A stretch of DNA of 64,000 nucleotides from Hydnum rufescens UP504 (lineage: Eukaryota; Basidiomycota; Agaricomycetes; Cantharellales; Hydnaceae), in assembly GCA_014904985.1 (NCBI GenBank), contig MU128993.1, positions 170,491 to 234,490 on the forward strand, written 5' to 3'. Under the pieces are notes generated by a model. It had not been told where the DNA came from, made no database searches, and saw only the letters and a list, made by a program, of their open reading frames with translations. Both the position numbers and the translations under genes were made by a program. This document shows, in pieces, positions 22,328-32,556 of this stretch. Position 1 is the stretch's first letter, and each line of letters opens with the position of its first letter.

Positions 22328-23620
22328 TCATCGCCTCGAGCCACCACAAAATTTATCACATTGAGAATGCCTCCAGACTTTGAAGACTTCGAAGACTCCG
22401 AAGGACAATCGATTTTGTTGATGCTCCAGTACCTCCATCAATCTTTCTTCTTCGATCTTGACATACGATAGATGTGGCGCCCGACAACGGCGTGCATACT
22501 GAACCTCTGGCGACAATGTACCTTTCACTTGCTGTTCAAGAGGGACGGATCCGAGATCCCAGCTACGTCCCACTTGATAATTTAGATGAGTAGCCATGAG
22601 TTCAAAGGATCAGGTGGCATGTCTGAGTGCCTGCTCTCGCACGCGGACAACGATGAATTCGGAAAGAGAGTATCGCGATGGATTCGTCATGAATTCGAGG
22701 AACGAAGGATGATAGAAACACGGTGCCTCATCAATATTGGACGGTGGGAGGAGGGCTGAGTGAAGATGGCGCAAGGTATCCTCAACAATGTGCATTTCGG
22801 ACTGAACAAATTGAGCTAATGAATACAACGGGAGAGGCTCGTGCAATAGCACGAGCCTCCCGACGACAATTTGAAAGCATCTCAGAAATTCTACGGTTAC
22901 ATGAGGAGACGGAGTTGCGGAGCACCCCTATGCAGAGACCATCCAGCTAGGTATAAGGTGTGGCCCCTGCGTCTTGCAATGAGCGGGTGTCAAGTATAAG
23001 GCGTAGCTGTGTGCAAGGATTTCAGATACGATCGTCACCCATGATTCGGATTGCCGGAGCTGCATAAACGAATAGCTTCCCCGATTTCTCTACAAGGGCG
23101 TCCACCTCATTCTCTGTCGCCCGATTGGCAGGCAGCACGAGATCAAGCTTCTGTGGGATTTTGGCCAATTCACTAGACATATATAGCCTAACGTCCAACT
23201 GAATGATCGAGGCCTAGACGTCAAGAAGAATCGACTTCGCGAGGTTCGGAGCCTTGTCGAAAACCGTGGATATATGAGGCTCGGGCCGACTTGTGATCAA
23301 GAGACGAAGAAAGGGTAATTGGATGTGCGAGCATAGAATCGGCAGAATGTCTGCCGCACCCCTTTCATCAAGAGCATCAAGCACAATGAGCGTGGGTGGT
23401 CGCCTCGGATTGATGTTGAGAAGGCGCGTCAAGATCAATCCCTGGAACTGAGGCAATAGCTCCCGGTGTCCGAGTGTCAGATCATGTGTTCAGACTTCCA
23501 CCATGACGTTCTTGGACGCTGCGTCTGATGGTGCGAGAAGGCGAGGGCCGGGAACACAACTAGCGGGTCACAGAGGTGCATCACTTCGAGGGAAGAAAAA
23601 ACTCGTGCCTAACACTCTCC
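22328..23620 (-). pseudogene. NACHT/NLR-like NTPase fragment, decayed
   Basis: Relic of an agaricomycete NACHT protein. Read right to left: LGTSFFFPRSD (about 23600), the post-P-loop segment usually LGASFFFSR; a stop; then LPQFQGLIL and the Walker B stretch PPTLIVLDALDERG (about 23400), LLITSRPEPHI, then a stop at about 23214 where the family reads on (ASIIQLDV, ELAKIPQKLD, ENEVDALVEKSGKLFVYAA). Further stops lie near 23025 and 22950. Next come LRHLHSALL, FYHPSFLEFM (22610-22852) and a winged-helix-like tail (SPEVQYARRC). The P-loop itself is not found. Stops and missing N-terminus rule out a working gene. Confidence 0.7.
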
Positions 23621-25205
23621 AACCACGACATGACCTCGGCCAATATAGGTACGGGAGTACCTTCGAGACACGACACTGGACCGGCCTTGTGCACATGACA
23701 CGAGGAAGAGACAGAAAAAGGCGTGTTAGTCCTGTGATATCTTCGAAGCCTCGTGTGAAAATGTGGTCATCGCTTTGGAGATTAATGGGGACCGATGGAT
23801 GATGCGCCGTATCCAGAGGAGACACGCAAACTGTGCGCGGTTCTACTGCAGGGGATATGGAACTCGAAATGCGCGAGGGAAGCAAACCAGTCGTCTTAGT
23901 CACGGGGTTCCCGATACCCACTTTCAGCACTTTCGCTCTGTATCGAACCGCATCCCCGTAGACATCAGTAACGGCGTGGGACGTCTCAACCTATCAAGGA
24001 ATTTACCCGTTTACAGGGGAGGATAGGTACCAAAACATCCCTCAGTGTTTTGATTGCGTCGGAAAAACGGAACACAACTGCGGGAATATTCCGCGCACAG
24101 ACATTTCTCGGATGGGTACAAAAGGAGACGAGAGCGAAGGTTGCAACTCATACTTACCTTGACCCGAGGTTGTCCGTCATGTCCTGAGGACCTCAGTATC
24201 GGGGACGGATCATTGCACAGCGACACACAAGCTTCATTCTGGCCTCGGTGTTTGTATGCGCCTATGGTGTATGCAGGGTCTCAATCTTTGCCTGCCCAGC
24301 GTGGCCTTCTGGCTGCGCCGGGCCAATTTGTTTTCACCCATAGGAGCTAACCCTAACCCTAGGCCAGTCACCTTGTTGCAAATATGTACAGTCATTACAA
24401 ATTTACAATTGAGCGCCCTCCAATTCACTTTGTCCTCTATAACAGAAGGGAGTATATACAGCCGCCTCCATACATTCTTGGCAACGGTATGCAGAAATGT
24501 GTTCGCTTCTCCAAACTCCACACCACGGAAGTGCCTTGTGAGAAATGGCTCATAGACTTGGATGGGGGGACTATGATATGATGGAGCTCGAGAGGCGCAC
24601 AAGTTACTCATAACACTTCTCTCAAGAATTCACATATCCTTTCTGAATGTCATCATGAACAACGCCTTGGTGGCTTCTTGGGCACGATGAAACCTCCTAA
24701 TACAATACAATGATGCGAGCCTTTCTCTCTCTGAGCGGAGCGAGGAAAAGGTATTCACAGGTGATGAGAGACTTCCGCAATCATGGAGTTGGTGTGGAAA
24801 TAGGGGGCGGGGTCACCAACACAATCTCCCTTATTGCGGCTTTTTATGTAATTTTTCGTGGAGAATATCACCAGCCGGCGCGCGTTGAAGCGATGAATCC
24901 CCCTCCGAGTTCCAAAAAATGAACAACAGCATGGATGAGTATCCTTAGCGGGCAGCCCATGAATTTTCGTATTTCGCACGCTCATCAGCGACGGAAGCAA
25001 TATTAATACCACCACCAAAGTTGGCAGTAACGGCCGCGGTGTTCTCAAAGATGTCCGGAATTCATGACAAGGCAAGAAAGACCATGCTATTATCCCCATG
25101 CCCCCCCTCCAAAAGTAGCTGAGAACCAAATGGGATTGACGATTGGCGGTTGATATCTAGCCGTCGGTTGATTTTCTTTCTCCTGCCGTTCCAATGCGGG
25201 ATCGC
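23621..25205. other. No gene identified upstream of HEM13
   Basis: Short ORFs only (up to about 125 codons) on both strands, without conserved motifs. It may include more of the NACHT relic on the left and the HEM13 promoter on the right. A two-unit CCCTAA-like stretch at about 24347-24361 is too short to mean anything. Confidence 0.4.
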
Positions 25206-26271
25206 ATGACCGCCTACGCCAAAGATCTCCAGGAGCGCATCATCCACTCGCTTGAGTCTCTGGACCAGGATCCCCCTTCAAGCGCGACCAGTGGGCCCGG
25301 AAGGAGGGCGGATTCGGAATCTCCGCAACAGTCGCCTCCGGATCCGTGCTCGAAAAGGCAGGCGTGAACATATCCAGCGTGCACGGAAAGCTGCCCCCTC
25401 GCGCCATCGAGCAGATGCGCGCGGACCATGCTGGTATCCCCTACGATCTCTCTAGCGGCGCACATGTTCCTTTCTTCGCCGCAGGCATATCCATAGTCCT
25501 CCACCCCCGCAATCCCAACGCTCCCACCGTGCACGCCAATTACCGATATTTCGAACTCACAGAGGAGGATTTGCCACCTCCTGGAGAGGAAGACACTCAA
25601 CCTGCCCAGAGCGAAACCCCCCGCCCCCTGGAAAGGTCCTCGCATGGTGGTTTGGCGGGGGCTCCGACCTGACCCCCTCCTACCTATTCGAGGAAGACGC
25701 AAAGACATTCCACGGTGCTCTTAAATCGGCCTGCGACCCATTCGGGACTGCTATCTACCCTGCATTCAAAAGCTGGTGCGACGAGTACTTTCATATTCCC
25801 CACAGGGAAGAAACCCGCGGCATCGGCGGAATTTTCTTCGATGACTTTTCCTATCCTCCTCACAAACGTCTTCCCCCTCCCCCTTCTTCTTCTTCTTCCG
25901 GATCCTCATCACAGGGCGGTTCTCCCCAGCGTCCCCATTCGGCCGATGAGATATTCGCCTTCATTCGCTCATGCGGCGACGCCTTCATCCCCTCGTACAT
26001 TCCCATCCTCGCCCGCCGCAAAGACGTGCCTTATACTGACCACATGCGCCGTTGGCAGCTCCTCCGCCGCGGCCGATACGTCGAGTTCAATCTCATCTAC
26101 GACCGCGGCACGAAATTTGGTTTAAAGACTCCTGGCCCCCGCATCGAGAGTATCCTCATGAGCCTTCCTGAGACTGCCCGCTGGGAGTACAGGTCCGATA
26201 TGGGCGAAGAAGAGGGGTCAGAGGAGAAAAAACTATTGGATATATTGAAGAGCCCTAAAGACTGGATTTGA
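25206..26271 (+). CDS. HEM13: Coproporphyrinogen III oxidase (aerobic, haem biosynthesis), with two apparent frameshifts
   Basis: Oxidative decarboxylation of coproporphyrinogen III to protoporphyrinogen IX. Segments match the family along its length: [15 protein letters not shown] at the start, [138 protein letters not shown] and a C-terminal SPKDWI. No intron is needed. Three frames are used: 25206 frame to about 25274, then a -1 step in a C5 run (25272-25276), then another -1 step near C6/C5 runs (25617-25628). Both lie in homopolymers. The gene is normally single-copy and essential, so sequence error or recent decay are the options. About 355 aa if repaired, the usual size. Confidence 0.85.
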
Positions 26272-26517
26272 GAGAGCTCGCAAAAGCCGCCCTTGTGTTC
26301 ACAACTGGGGGCAAGCGATATCATTTAATTGTCGTCGCCGTGCTCTGTGCAGATATTCCACCAGGTGGACATGTAGACAATCATGAATGTACATGTGAAA
26401 ACTATCGTCGTCTTTCAAAACATTTGTAAGGAGCAGTTGCCAATATAGCGCCAAGATATCCAGCCCGCGCGTTCGTTCCTGTCCACACTCACCTACCAAA
26501 GTTACCTTGCCAGGTCA

Positions 26518-28451
26518 TCACCAGTTCCACCCCTCGTCATCATCATCAACATCACTCTCCGCCCTATTTCCTTCCGGGGGAGGAGATCCAGCTCCTGATG
26601 GCGGCTTTTGAGCTCGAGTGGGCACGAGAATTGCGCCTAATGATCGCGGGCCTCCCGCCGACGACGGTTTTCCCGAGGCATCGACATGTGCAACTTCTTC
26701 ATCGGCCTCGTCGAGGATGGACGTTGACGTCGTCCGTACTGTTCCCCCTTGACTCAACCCGGTGAATCCTTGTTGACGTGGGGGAGATATGGAGGGGCCG
26801 ACATTGGACTTGAGGGCGATGATGACTGCCGCCGTTGCTGTTGCTGGGGCTTCACGGAGGGGGATGGCGTCGACGAGGGCGATAGAGCGGAGGAGAGCGT
26901 GCCCAACAAGTTTGTTGATACACTGGTCATATCGGATAACAGGACTGATGCCCGTTTCGAAGATTTTGTAAATCTGGCAATCCCAGCATTTCAACAAAAT
27001 TAGTTACTGTAGCGAGACCAAAGGAAGCACTACCAAAAAAAAGGATGCAATAATTGTCGACATACGTCTCGATTTTCTGCAAATCTTCCCATTTCTTGTT
27101 CAAGTTTATCGGTACCCAAGAGGAGGAGGCCGCCGATTGAGGAGTCGAGCCCGATCGCAAATTCGTTTTTTGAGAAAGCCGCCGGGACACACCACGTCCC
27201 TCTCGGCTCTCTGGGCCATTCCCCCCTGTTCCAGCAGCGGTGGGCATATGATCATTTTGGCTGATGATGGGGGGCCGGTCAGAGGAAGATCCCATGAAAC
27301 CACCCTGGGCCTCTGAACTGGTACCATATCCACGGGAAATCGCGGACGAATCAGGAGATGGAGGCTCTTCACTTCTCATCCATGATGTTGGTGTGTGTCC
27401 TGCATCGTCAGTGGTGTCGGCAGACAACTCGTCTGTTTTGTCCTTGTCTTCTTCAGCGTCAGAAGAGGTGGATGTCGAGGACGAGAGCGATGCACGGCCC
27501 GTCGATGGGCTGGAAGGTGAGGTGAGAATACTGGAGGAAAGGGATGATGTACGTGAATTGAATACTGAGGAAGCCCTCGTCGGAACCGCATTATTTGATT
27601 GTTCGGAGGACGGCTTCGTTGGGTACGGCGGGTTCACAGAGGTGGAAAGACTACCCATCATCAACATTCGCCCTAGACCTTGTACGCCATCGCGAATTAC
27701 GCCGACGACCTCACCTACACCCTCAGATCTTGTCGGCCCGGAACATTCTGTCTTCGAGCTTGGTAATGGATGGACAGGATCCTCGGGCGAAGACGGCAGT
27801 GACGTTGACGCGTGACTGAGCGAGGTTGAAGATGTTGAACGAGCTACAATACGTTCCCATTTTCGTTTCAGTGATTGTAATTCTGCTTCATGCTGGCCAA
27901 GTTGATCTCGAAGTTCAAGGCACTTTGACTCCTTCTGCGCGATAAATGTCAAGAGGTCCGCGTGCCTGCGTCAGCACGGCAAATATTAGTTAGGAATTGA
28001 GATGCATATGGAGTCTACCTAAATCGCAGTATGCTTACTTATCAGCCAGCGTCAATATTGGAGGGACTTTGGCTGGGATCCCATTCCTGCCATCAATGCT
28101 TTGAGGGCGTTCACGGAATTGGCGACGTGTCAAAGATATAGAGCGGTGGATACCATCAGCCGGTCTTGATGTTTCCTCACGACACTCAGGAATTATTGGG
28201 GGTGGAGGCGAACGAATTGTGGAGGATGTGCTAGGGCTCGATGGGGTATAATAGGATATGGCGGACATCCGTTTGGGAGCCATGCGCTTCCCGTGAGATG
28301 AGGCTGGTTGTGCAGTGCTGTCATGTAATGTAATCGTAGTATTTTGAGAATGTCGTTGCGTTGCAAGCGAGACCCCAGGCGTGAGACTTAACCTTCTGAG
28401 GCCTTTTGTGGTATTGGGACTGTCGTCGGCCATGGCCAATGCAGAGGCCAT
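26518..28451 (-). CDS. Ser/Pro-rich protein with coiled coil, DUF4048-like
   Basis: Starts MASALAMADDSPN at 28451. A disordered N-part with RLSLTPG and KRMSAISYYTPSS follows, then a short helical/coiled-coil exon (about 27960-27850) with QKESKCLELRDQLGQHEAEL. A long Ser/Thr/acidic linker leads to WEDLQKIET spliced to FTKSSKRASVLLSDMTS (about 26950), the most conserved stretch, and an acidic C-terminus DDDDEGWNW ending at 26518. I associate this set (RLSL motif, KRASVLLSD) with fungal DUF4048-type proteins; the function is unknown. One frame change near 26760 (an intron or an indel) was not resolved. Confidence 0.5.
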
Positions 28452-28695
28452 TTTAGAGTATGAATATAGAATGCATTCAACGGACTCAACGCTTTCGGGG
28501 AAGCACTATTTTTCGACGGTTTCCTTGGTAACAACAGGGCACTGAATTATCCAGCACAGTAGCCACTATTGTACATACAGCAAGGATTGATGGAAGGAGT
28601 GGAGATCGACGAGTGGACGAAAGGAAAGAACGAAGGGGAAACCAGAGCAAAATGAATGTAGACTTGACCCTGAAAAGTGACGTCCTCCATCACGT

Positions 28696-29357
28696 TCAGA
28701 GGACGCCGCAACCAATGATTTCAATACGCCTTTGAGGCAGCGAACGAGCACCTGGACCACGTTCTCCTCCGACGCTTCGGAGAGCATTAAAAATCGCACT
28801 CTCAGGATTTCTCACCCTGCCAAAAACAGTGCCATAGCGCAAATGATCTGCACCACGTTCGTCGAGTGTCAGTATAAACTGTTCGAAAGCGGTGATGAGC
28901 GCAAGATCCCAGACAACAATTTGTAATTACGCATACCTGCGAGCCGTAACCATCACGGTGAGGGGTGGTGGCTAGATAGCCAGGACCAGCCAGGCGCAGG
29001 GGAGGATTCGCTGGCAAAGTAACACACCACAAAGTAAATACTTGATTTGGAGAAAAAAAAGACAGCACTCACGGGGTTGCACTCCGGCGGGAAAGCCAAC
29101 ATAGTTTCCTGTACCATTGTTCCAAGGGTCCCCCCCCAGAGTGCCTCTGGAAAATAATATGATCAGTTTCAGAGGTCGTGCATGGAGGTCACAGACTCAC
29201 CACCAGGGATGACACAGAAAAACCTAGTTCCAGTGTAGTTGAAGTTAAGATAATTCGCGCATATCGCCAAAAAGTGGGATGCCATGTCGCCGTCGGAGGT
29301 GGGATACAACTCGATTTCCAGCCGGCCTTGTCCAATCCCATTCACCGCGATATCCAA
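28696..29357 (-). CDS. Divergent cyclophilin-like protein 2 (5' exon unresolved)
   Basis: Paralogue of the gene at 19615-20287, same strand and intron plan. From an acceptor at 29358: LDIAVNGIGQGRLEIELYP, SHFLAICANY, FFCVIPGG, then TLGGDPWNNGTGNYVGFPA, then NPPLRLAGPGYLATTPHRDG with YGSQ, then FILTLDERGADHLRYGTVFG, ending IIGCGVL at 28696. The catalytic Arg of FHR is Cys. The G-run before the GGD motif is one base shorter than in paralogue 1 (8 versus 9); a downstream acceptor (ccagag) restores the frame. Similarity extends about 50 bp upstream of 29357, so the pair came from a segmental copy. Confidence 0.65.
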
Positions 29358-29419
29358 CTGAAAATATACGATAATGTCAGATGGGACCACTGCCGGGATA
29401 GAAACACCTAATAACGTAG

Positions 29420-30432
29420 ACTAGTCGAGAATATGCAGGCATTATACAGTTGCTAAAAACCTAGGTCCCAATCAGTATCACACGTCCCCCATTGATTGAT
29501 GGTGTGGACCGTACTCACTAATAAGAGCGATAGTTGTATGTAAGGAAGGATCGAGTGCAACTCGAAGGTGGGTATGAGAGTCCTCAAGGGGAGCATGAGC
29601 AGTTTTATGGTACTCAAGCGTCAAATTCGCATCGCAGGAGATGACCTCGGCGTCCCCCCTGGAAAACATCCGGGGCGCCGGAAAAGGGTGAAGCAGCGCT
29701 GGGTGGATGGCGAGTTGCGAAATAGCGTGCGGACCAAAAAAAGATCGATGAACCAGTTGTTAACGTCATATTATAGGAGTCAGTCGAAGTTGAGTGACGC
29801 TTAAAAAAGTGCAATGAGTAAGAGTTGTGTGTATCTGTTTCGACAACGGCAGTGCGGTCCCTTGAAGGCAACAGCTGCTGGCCACTACCAGTCCCAAGGT
29901 TGCACGAATCAATTAGGCAAGCTAGCGGAATGGCTTCTCCGGTGGAGGAATAGGAGTATAGGCAAGAATTCCCTCTCCCACGGCGCCGTACGGGGAATCG
30001 TCCCCAGAGCTGGCGGCGCAAGGCGCCTCCTATTTGCGGATTTTGAACGCAAGGTATGTAGTATTGATGATGCGAGATGGGACCTGATGATGGATATTTG
30101 TCCCATCGTTGTAACAGAAAACAAACACGTTTCAACAGCGCGCGCAAAGCCCAAACGCGTATATTCCGCAATATAGTCCAATTCCGGAAAAGTTGCTGTA
30201 GGAGGCTCTTCACTCTTTGCCAAAGAGACTAGGTATCCCTCAATCCTGACTCGAGTCTTCAAACAGGGTAGACAAAAGCAGAGTGAGACTATTCAGACAC
30301 CCATCAATAAGTATCGGTGTGTACGTGTTACAGCTATCATCTACACATGACAAGAAAGTTTTACGTCACAGGGGACCGAGCGCGCGATCAAGTATTGGAA
30401 ACCGCTCACACAACATGACAATACTCAGGACA
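29420..30432. other. Unassigned stretch between cyclophilin-like 2 and TOA2
   Basis: Minus-strand ORFs of 199 and 117 codons overlap in different frames (29614-30213 and 29909-30262). A protein-like stretch (GYLVSLAKSEEPPTATFPE) is visible at about 30230, but no family is recognised. It could hold the 5' exon of the cyclophilin-like gene. Confidence 0.3.
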
Positions 30433-30953
30433 TCACTTGGACTCCGTCGACTCCGTGTTCTTACATGACACTATCCGGACCTTGGGTGCCGTCACAACTT
30501 CGTTTCCATCCATTTTAAACGCAGCATTATGCACGTCAAATGTCCACACATCTTCACATAGGCGATAGTTATGGAGATGACCCTATATATCGAAATCTTA
30601 GGCAAGTAATGTGTAGCGTGACCGACCGCCTCCTGACCGACCTTGACCGTTGTTTTGTTCTTAACTTGCTTTGCCAAGGTCTCCGCAATCGATTTGTCAA
30701 ACTGAGAGAATAGCGGGAAGTGGTAGGGCTAATAAGATAGATAGCCCTGGGATGGATAAGGCGGTACAAACCTGCAGCAAGACCTTCATGGCCAATTGCG
30801 GAGTGATGCTACCATTCGTGATCAGTTCGTCCAAGGAGTCTGTAAGCGCCGCTCCGATCCTGAGTGGCGAAAATATAAACACGACCGGCAGCTCAAACAC
30901 CGCTTCCCGGGAGCTTACGATGACTCCCTGTAGAATTCATAGAAGATAGGCAT
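30433..30953 (-). CDS. TOA2: Transcription initiation factor IIA small (gamma) subunit
   Basis: TFIIA stabilises TBP on promoter DNA; this subunit pairs with Toa1. Exons read MPIFYEFYRESS, then IGAALTDSLDELITNG and SITPQLAMKVLLQ, then FDKSIAETLAKQVKNKTTVK, then GHLHNYRLCEDVWTFDVHNA and FKMDGNEVV, then VRIVSCKNTEST to the stop at 30433. All match the family from its first residues through the C-terminal beta-barrel, at the usual length of about 110 aa. Five exons; introns 50-70 nt. The start at 30953 is the Met directly before the YEFYR motif. The next gene (31048, plus) starts 94 bp away. Confidence 0.9.
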
Positions 30954-31047
30954 CACGAAAATGCTACTGGTCGCACGGCAAGAGCCGACGGTAATATCCG
31001 CCACCTTTCCTCCTACAACCCATTGAACCCAAAAAGTCTTGGATCAT
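30954..31047. promoter_or_regulatory. 94-bp shared promoter of TOA2 and the RPAIN-like gene
   Basis: Two divergent start codons (30953 minus, 31048 plus) leave 94 bp for both 5' UTRs and core promoters. No TATA-like element is obvious. Confidence 0.55.
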
Positions 31048-32195
31048 ATGAGCGTGTCGTCAAGCAGCGGACCCATGCCCAGGACGCCCCTTCGGCAGGC
31101 TTCGTCCTCTTCATCCCCCCCAAACTCTTCACCACTGAATCCCAACTACAAATATAACAATCCACCCTCTCAAAGGCGCGCGTCCTTCAAGACCCAGTTT
31201 CAAATTCAGTCACGCTACACCCGGCCTCCGCAGCAGCGCGTCCACGTATCTGTTAACCCTTCCGCGTTATCCACCTCAGATGACACGCCACAGAAAGCTC
31301 TTTGGCGAGAACGCTTTCGTCGGAAATGTGCCGAGCGGTCCGAACGCGATAGAGCCAAGTTCAAGAGCGCGAAGAGACACAGCGGTGGTATGAGTTCTCC
31401 ATCAGATTCCGCCTTCGACGAGGACGCGGACATGGAGACGGAGGGACTGGACGACATGGACGATGATGTATGCAATCGTCTTCGCGCTCATCTACGCGTT
31501 TGCGTCCTGCTCATTCGTGTCTTTCCCTAGCTATATCGCCGTCTGATGATCTCCGACTCTCAAAGACGAGCTCGCATCTCCTTTACTCACGCCATGGTAT
31601 CCTCTGTGGACCCAGACATGGAAAACTTCGAAGAGCTAGTGCGCGAATTCGCGGGCCCATCAAAATATCGATCCGAGTCCCCCCCTCCGGATATTGATCT
31701 GTCTGATTCTGAACCTGACTATCCACCTGATGCCTATAACAACGTGCCATTTGACGGCTCGTCGGAGATGGACGTAGACATGGGAATGGACATGAGCTCT
31801 CCCCCTGCTTCACCCAAGACCCCGTTCAACGTACTTCCTTCCTCTCAGTTTCTGTCCCTTCTTCTTGCTTCTCCTTGCCCCTTTTGTCATGCTCCCTTCT
31901 CCCTCCACCATCACGACGAAAGTGGTCAACCGGCCGTTCTCTGCGCCATATGTTCCAATGTACTACGCCTTGGGGACGCCCCCGCTTCCTGGCTCTCTGT
32001 ACATCCCTCCCCATTACCGTAAGTGAAGTCTGATATATGGATGCGTTTCTTCCATCTCACTTCTGAAATCATCTAACCACTCATCATCCTGATTTCAGCG
32101 GTCACAATCCTCTTGCAGTCCTCGACCTCAGTCTTCCTGACAGTGTCGTCGTCTTGTGTTCGGAGGACGCCTGCCCATGGGGCGTCGCGCTGTGA
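31048..32195 (+). CDS. RPA-interacting protein (RPAIN) homologue
   Basis: Animal RPAIN carries replication protein A into the nucleus. Here a Ser-rich N-tail leads to KALWRERFRRKCAERSERDR (about residue 80), which matches the RIP N-terminal motif (P-W-K-E-x-[FY]-R-x-R-C-x-E-R). After an intron (donor gtatgc about 31467, acceptor ccctag about 31530), LYRRLMISDSQRRARISF and an acidic middle follow. The C-terminal zinc-finger-like part has CPFC (about 31880), CAIC, and after a second intron (about 32020-32098) GHNPLAVLDLSLPD and CSEDACPWGV, ending at 32195. The Cys pairs fit the RIP C-terminal domain. The assignment rests on the N- and C-terminal motifs; overall similarity is modest. Confidence 0.6.
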
Positions 32196-32556
32196 CTCCC
32201 ACCGCTCTGATGAAGAGGAGAGGAAGTATATTCTTTCGTTAACCGTACTGGTATTTAGGCTCCAAAAGATTTTTCCGGAGCAGATTGTACATGAATGTAT
32301 TTCTATAGCCTATCGGACCCCCACATAATGAAGCGTGATGCGAGCACATGATAACCCACATGGAGCTAACACAAGGGTTTAATAAGTCCTACGGTTCCAT
32401 TCTTTCGTGTACAGATACACTTAAAACATGGGGGAAGGGTAAAATATTTGGTGGGTGGGACACGATCACGAACAACAGTAGATGGAGAGAAGAATGGCGG
32501 CGTAGGCGGGTCAATCGATATAGATCTGTTCACGATTCTGGGGGATATTTTTTAAA

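Noticed and set aside
24347..24361. CTAACCCTAACCCTA telomere-like stretch
   Set aside because: Only about two units; expected by chance and not evidence of a telomere or fusion.
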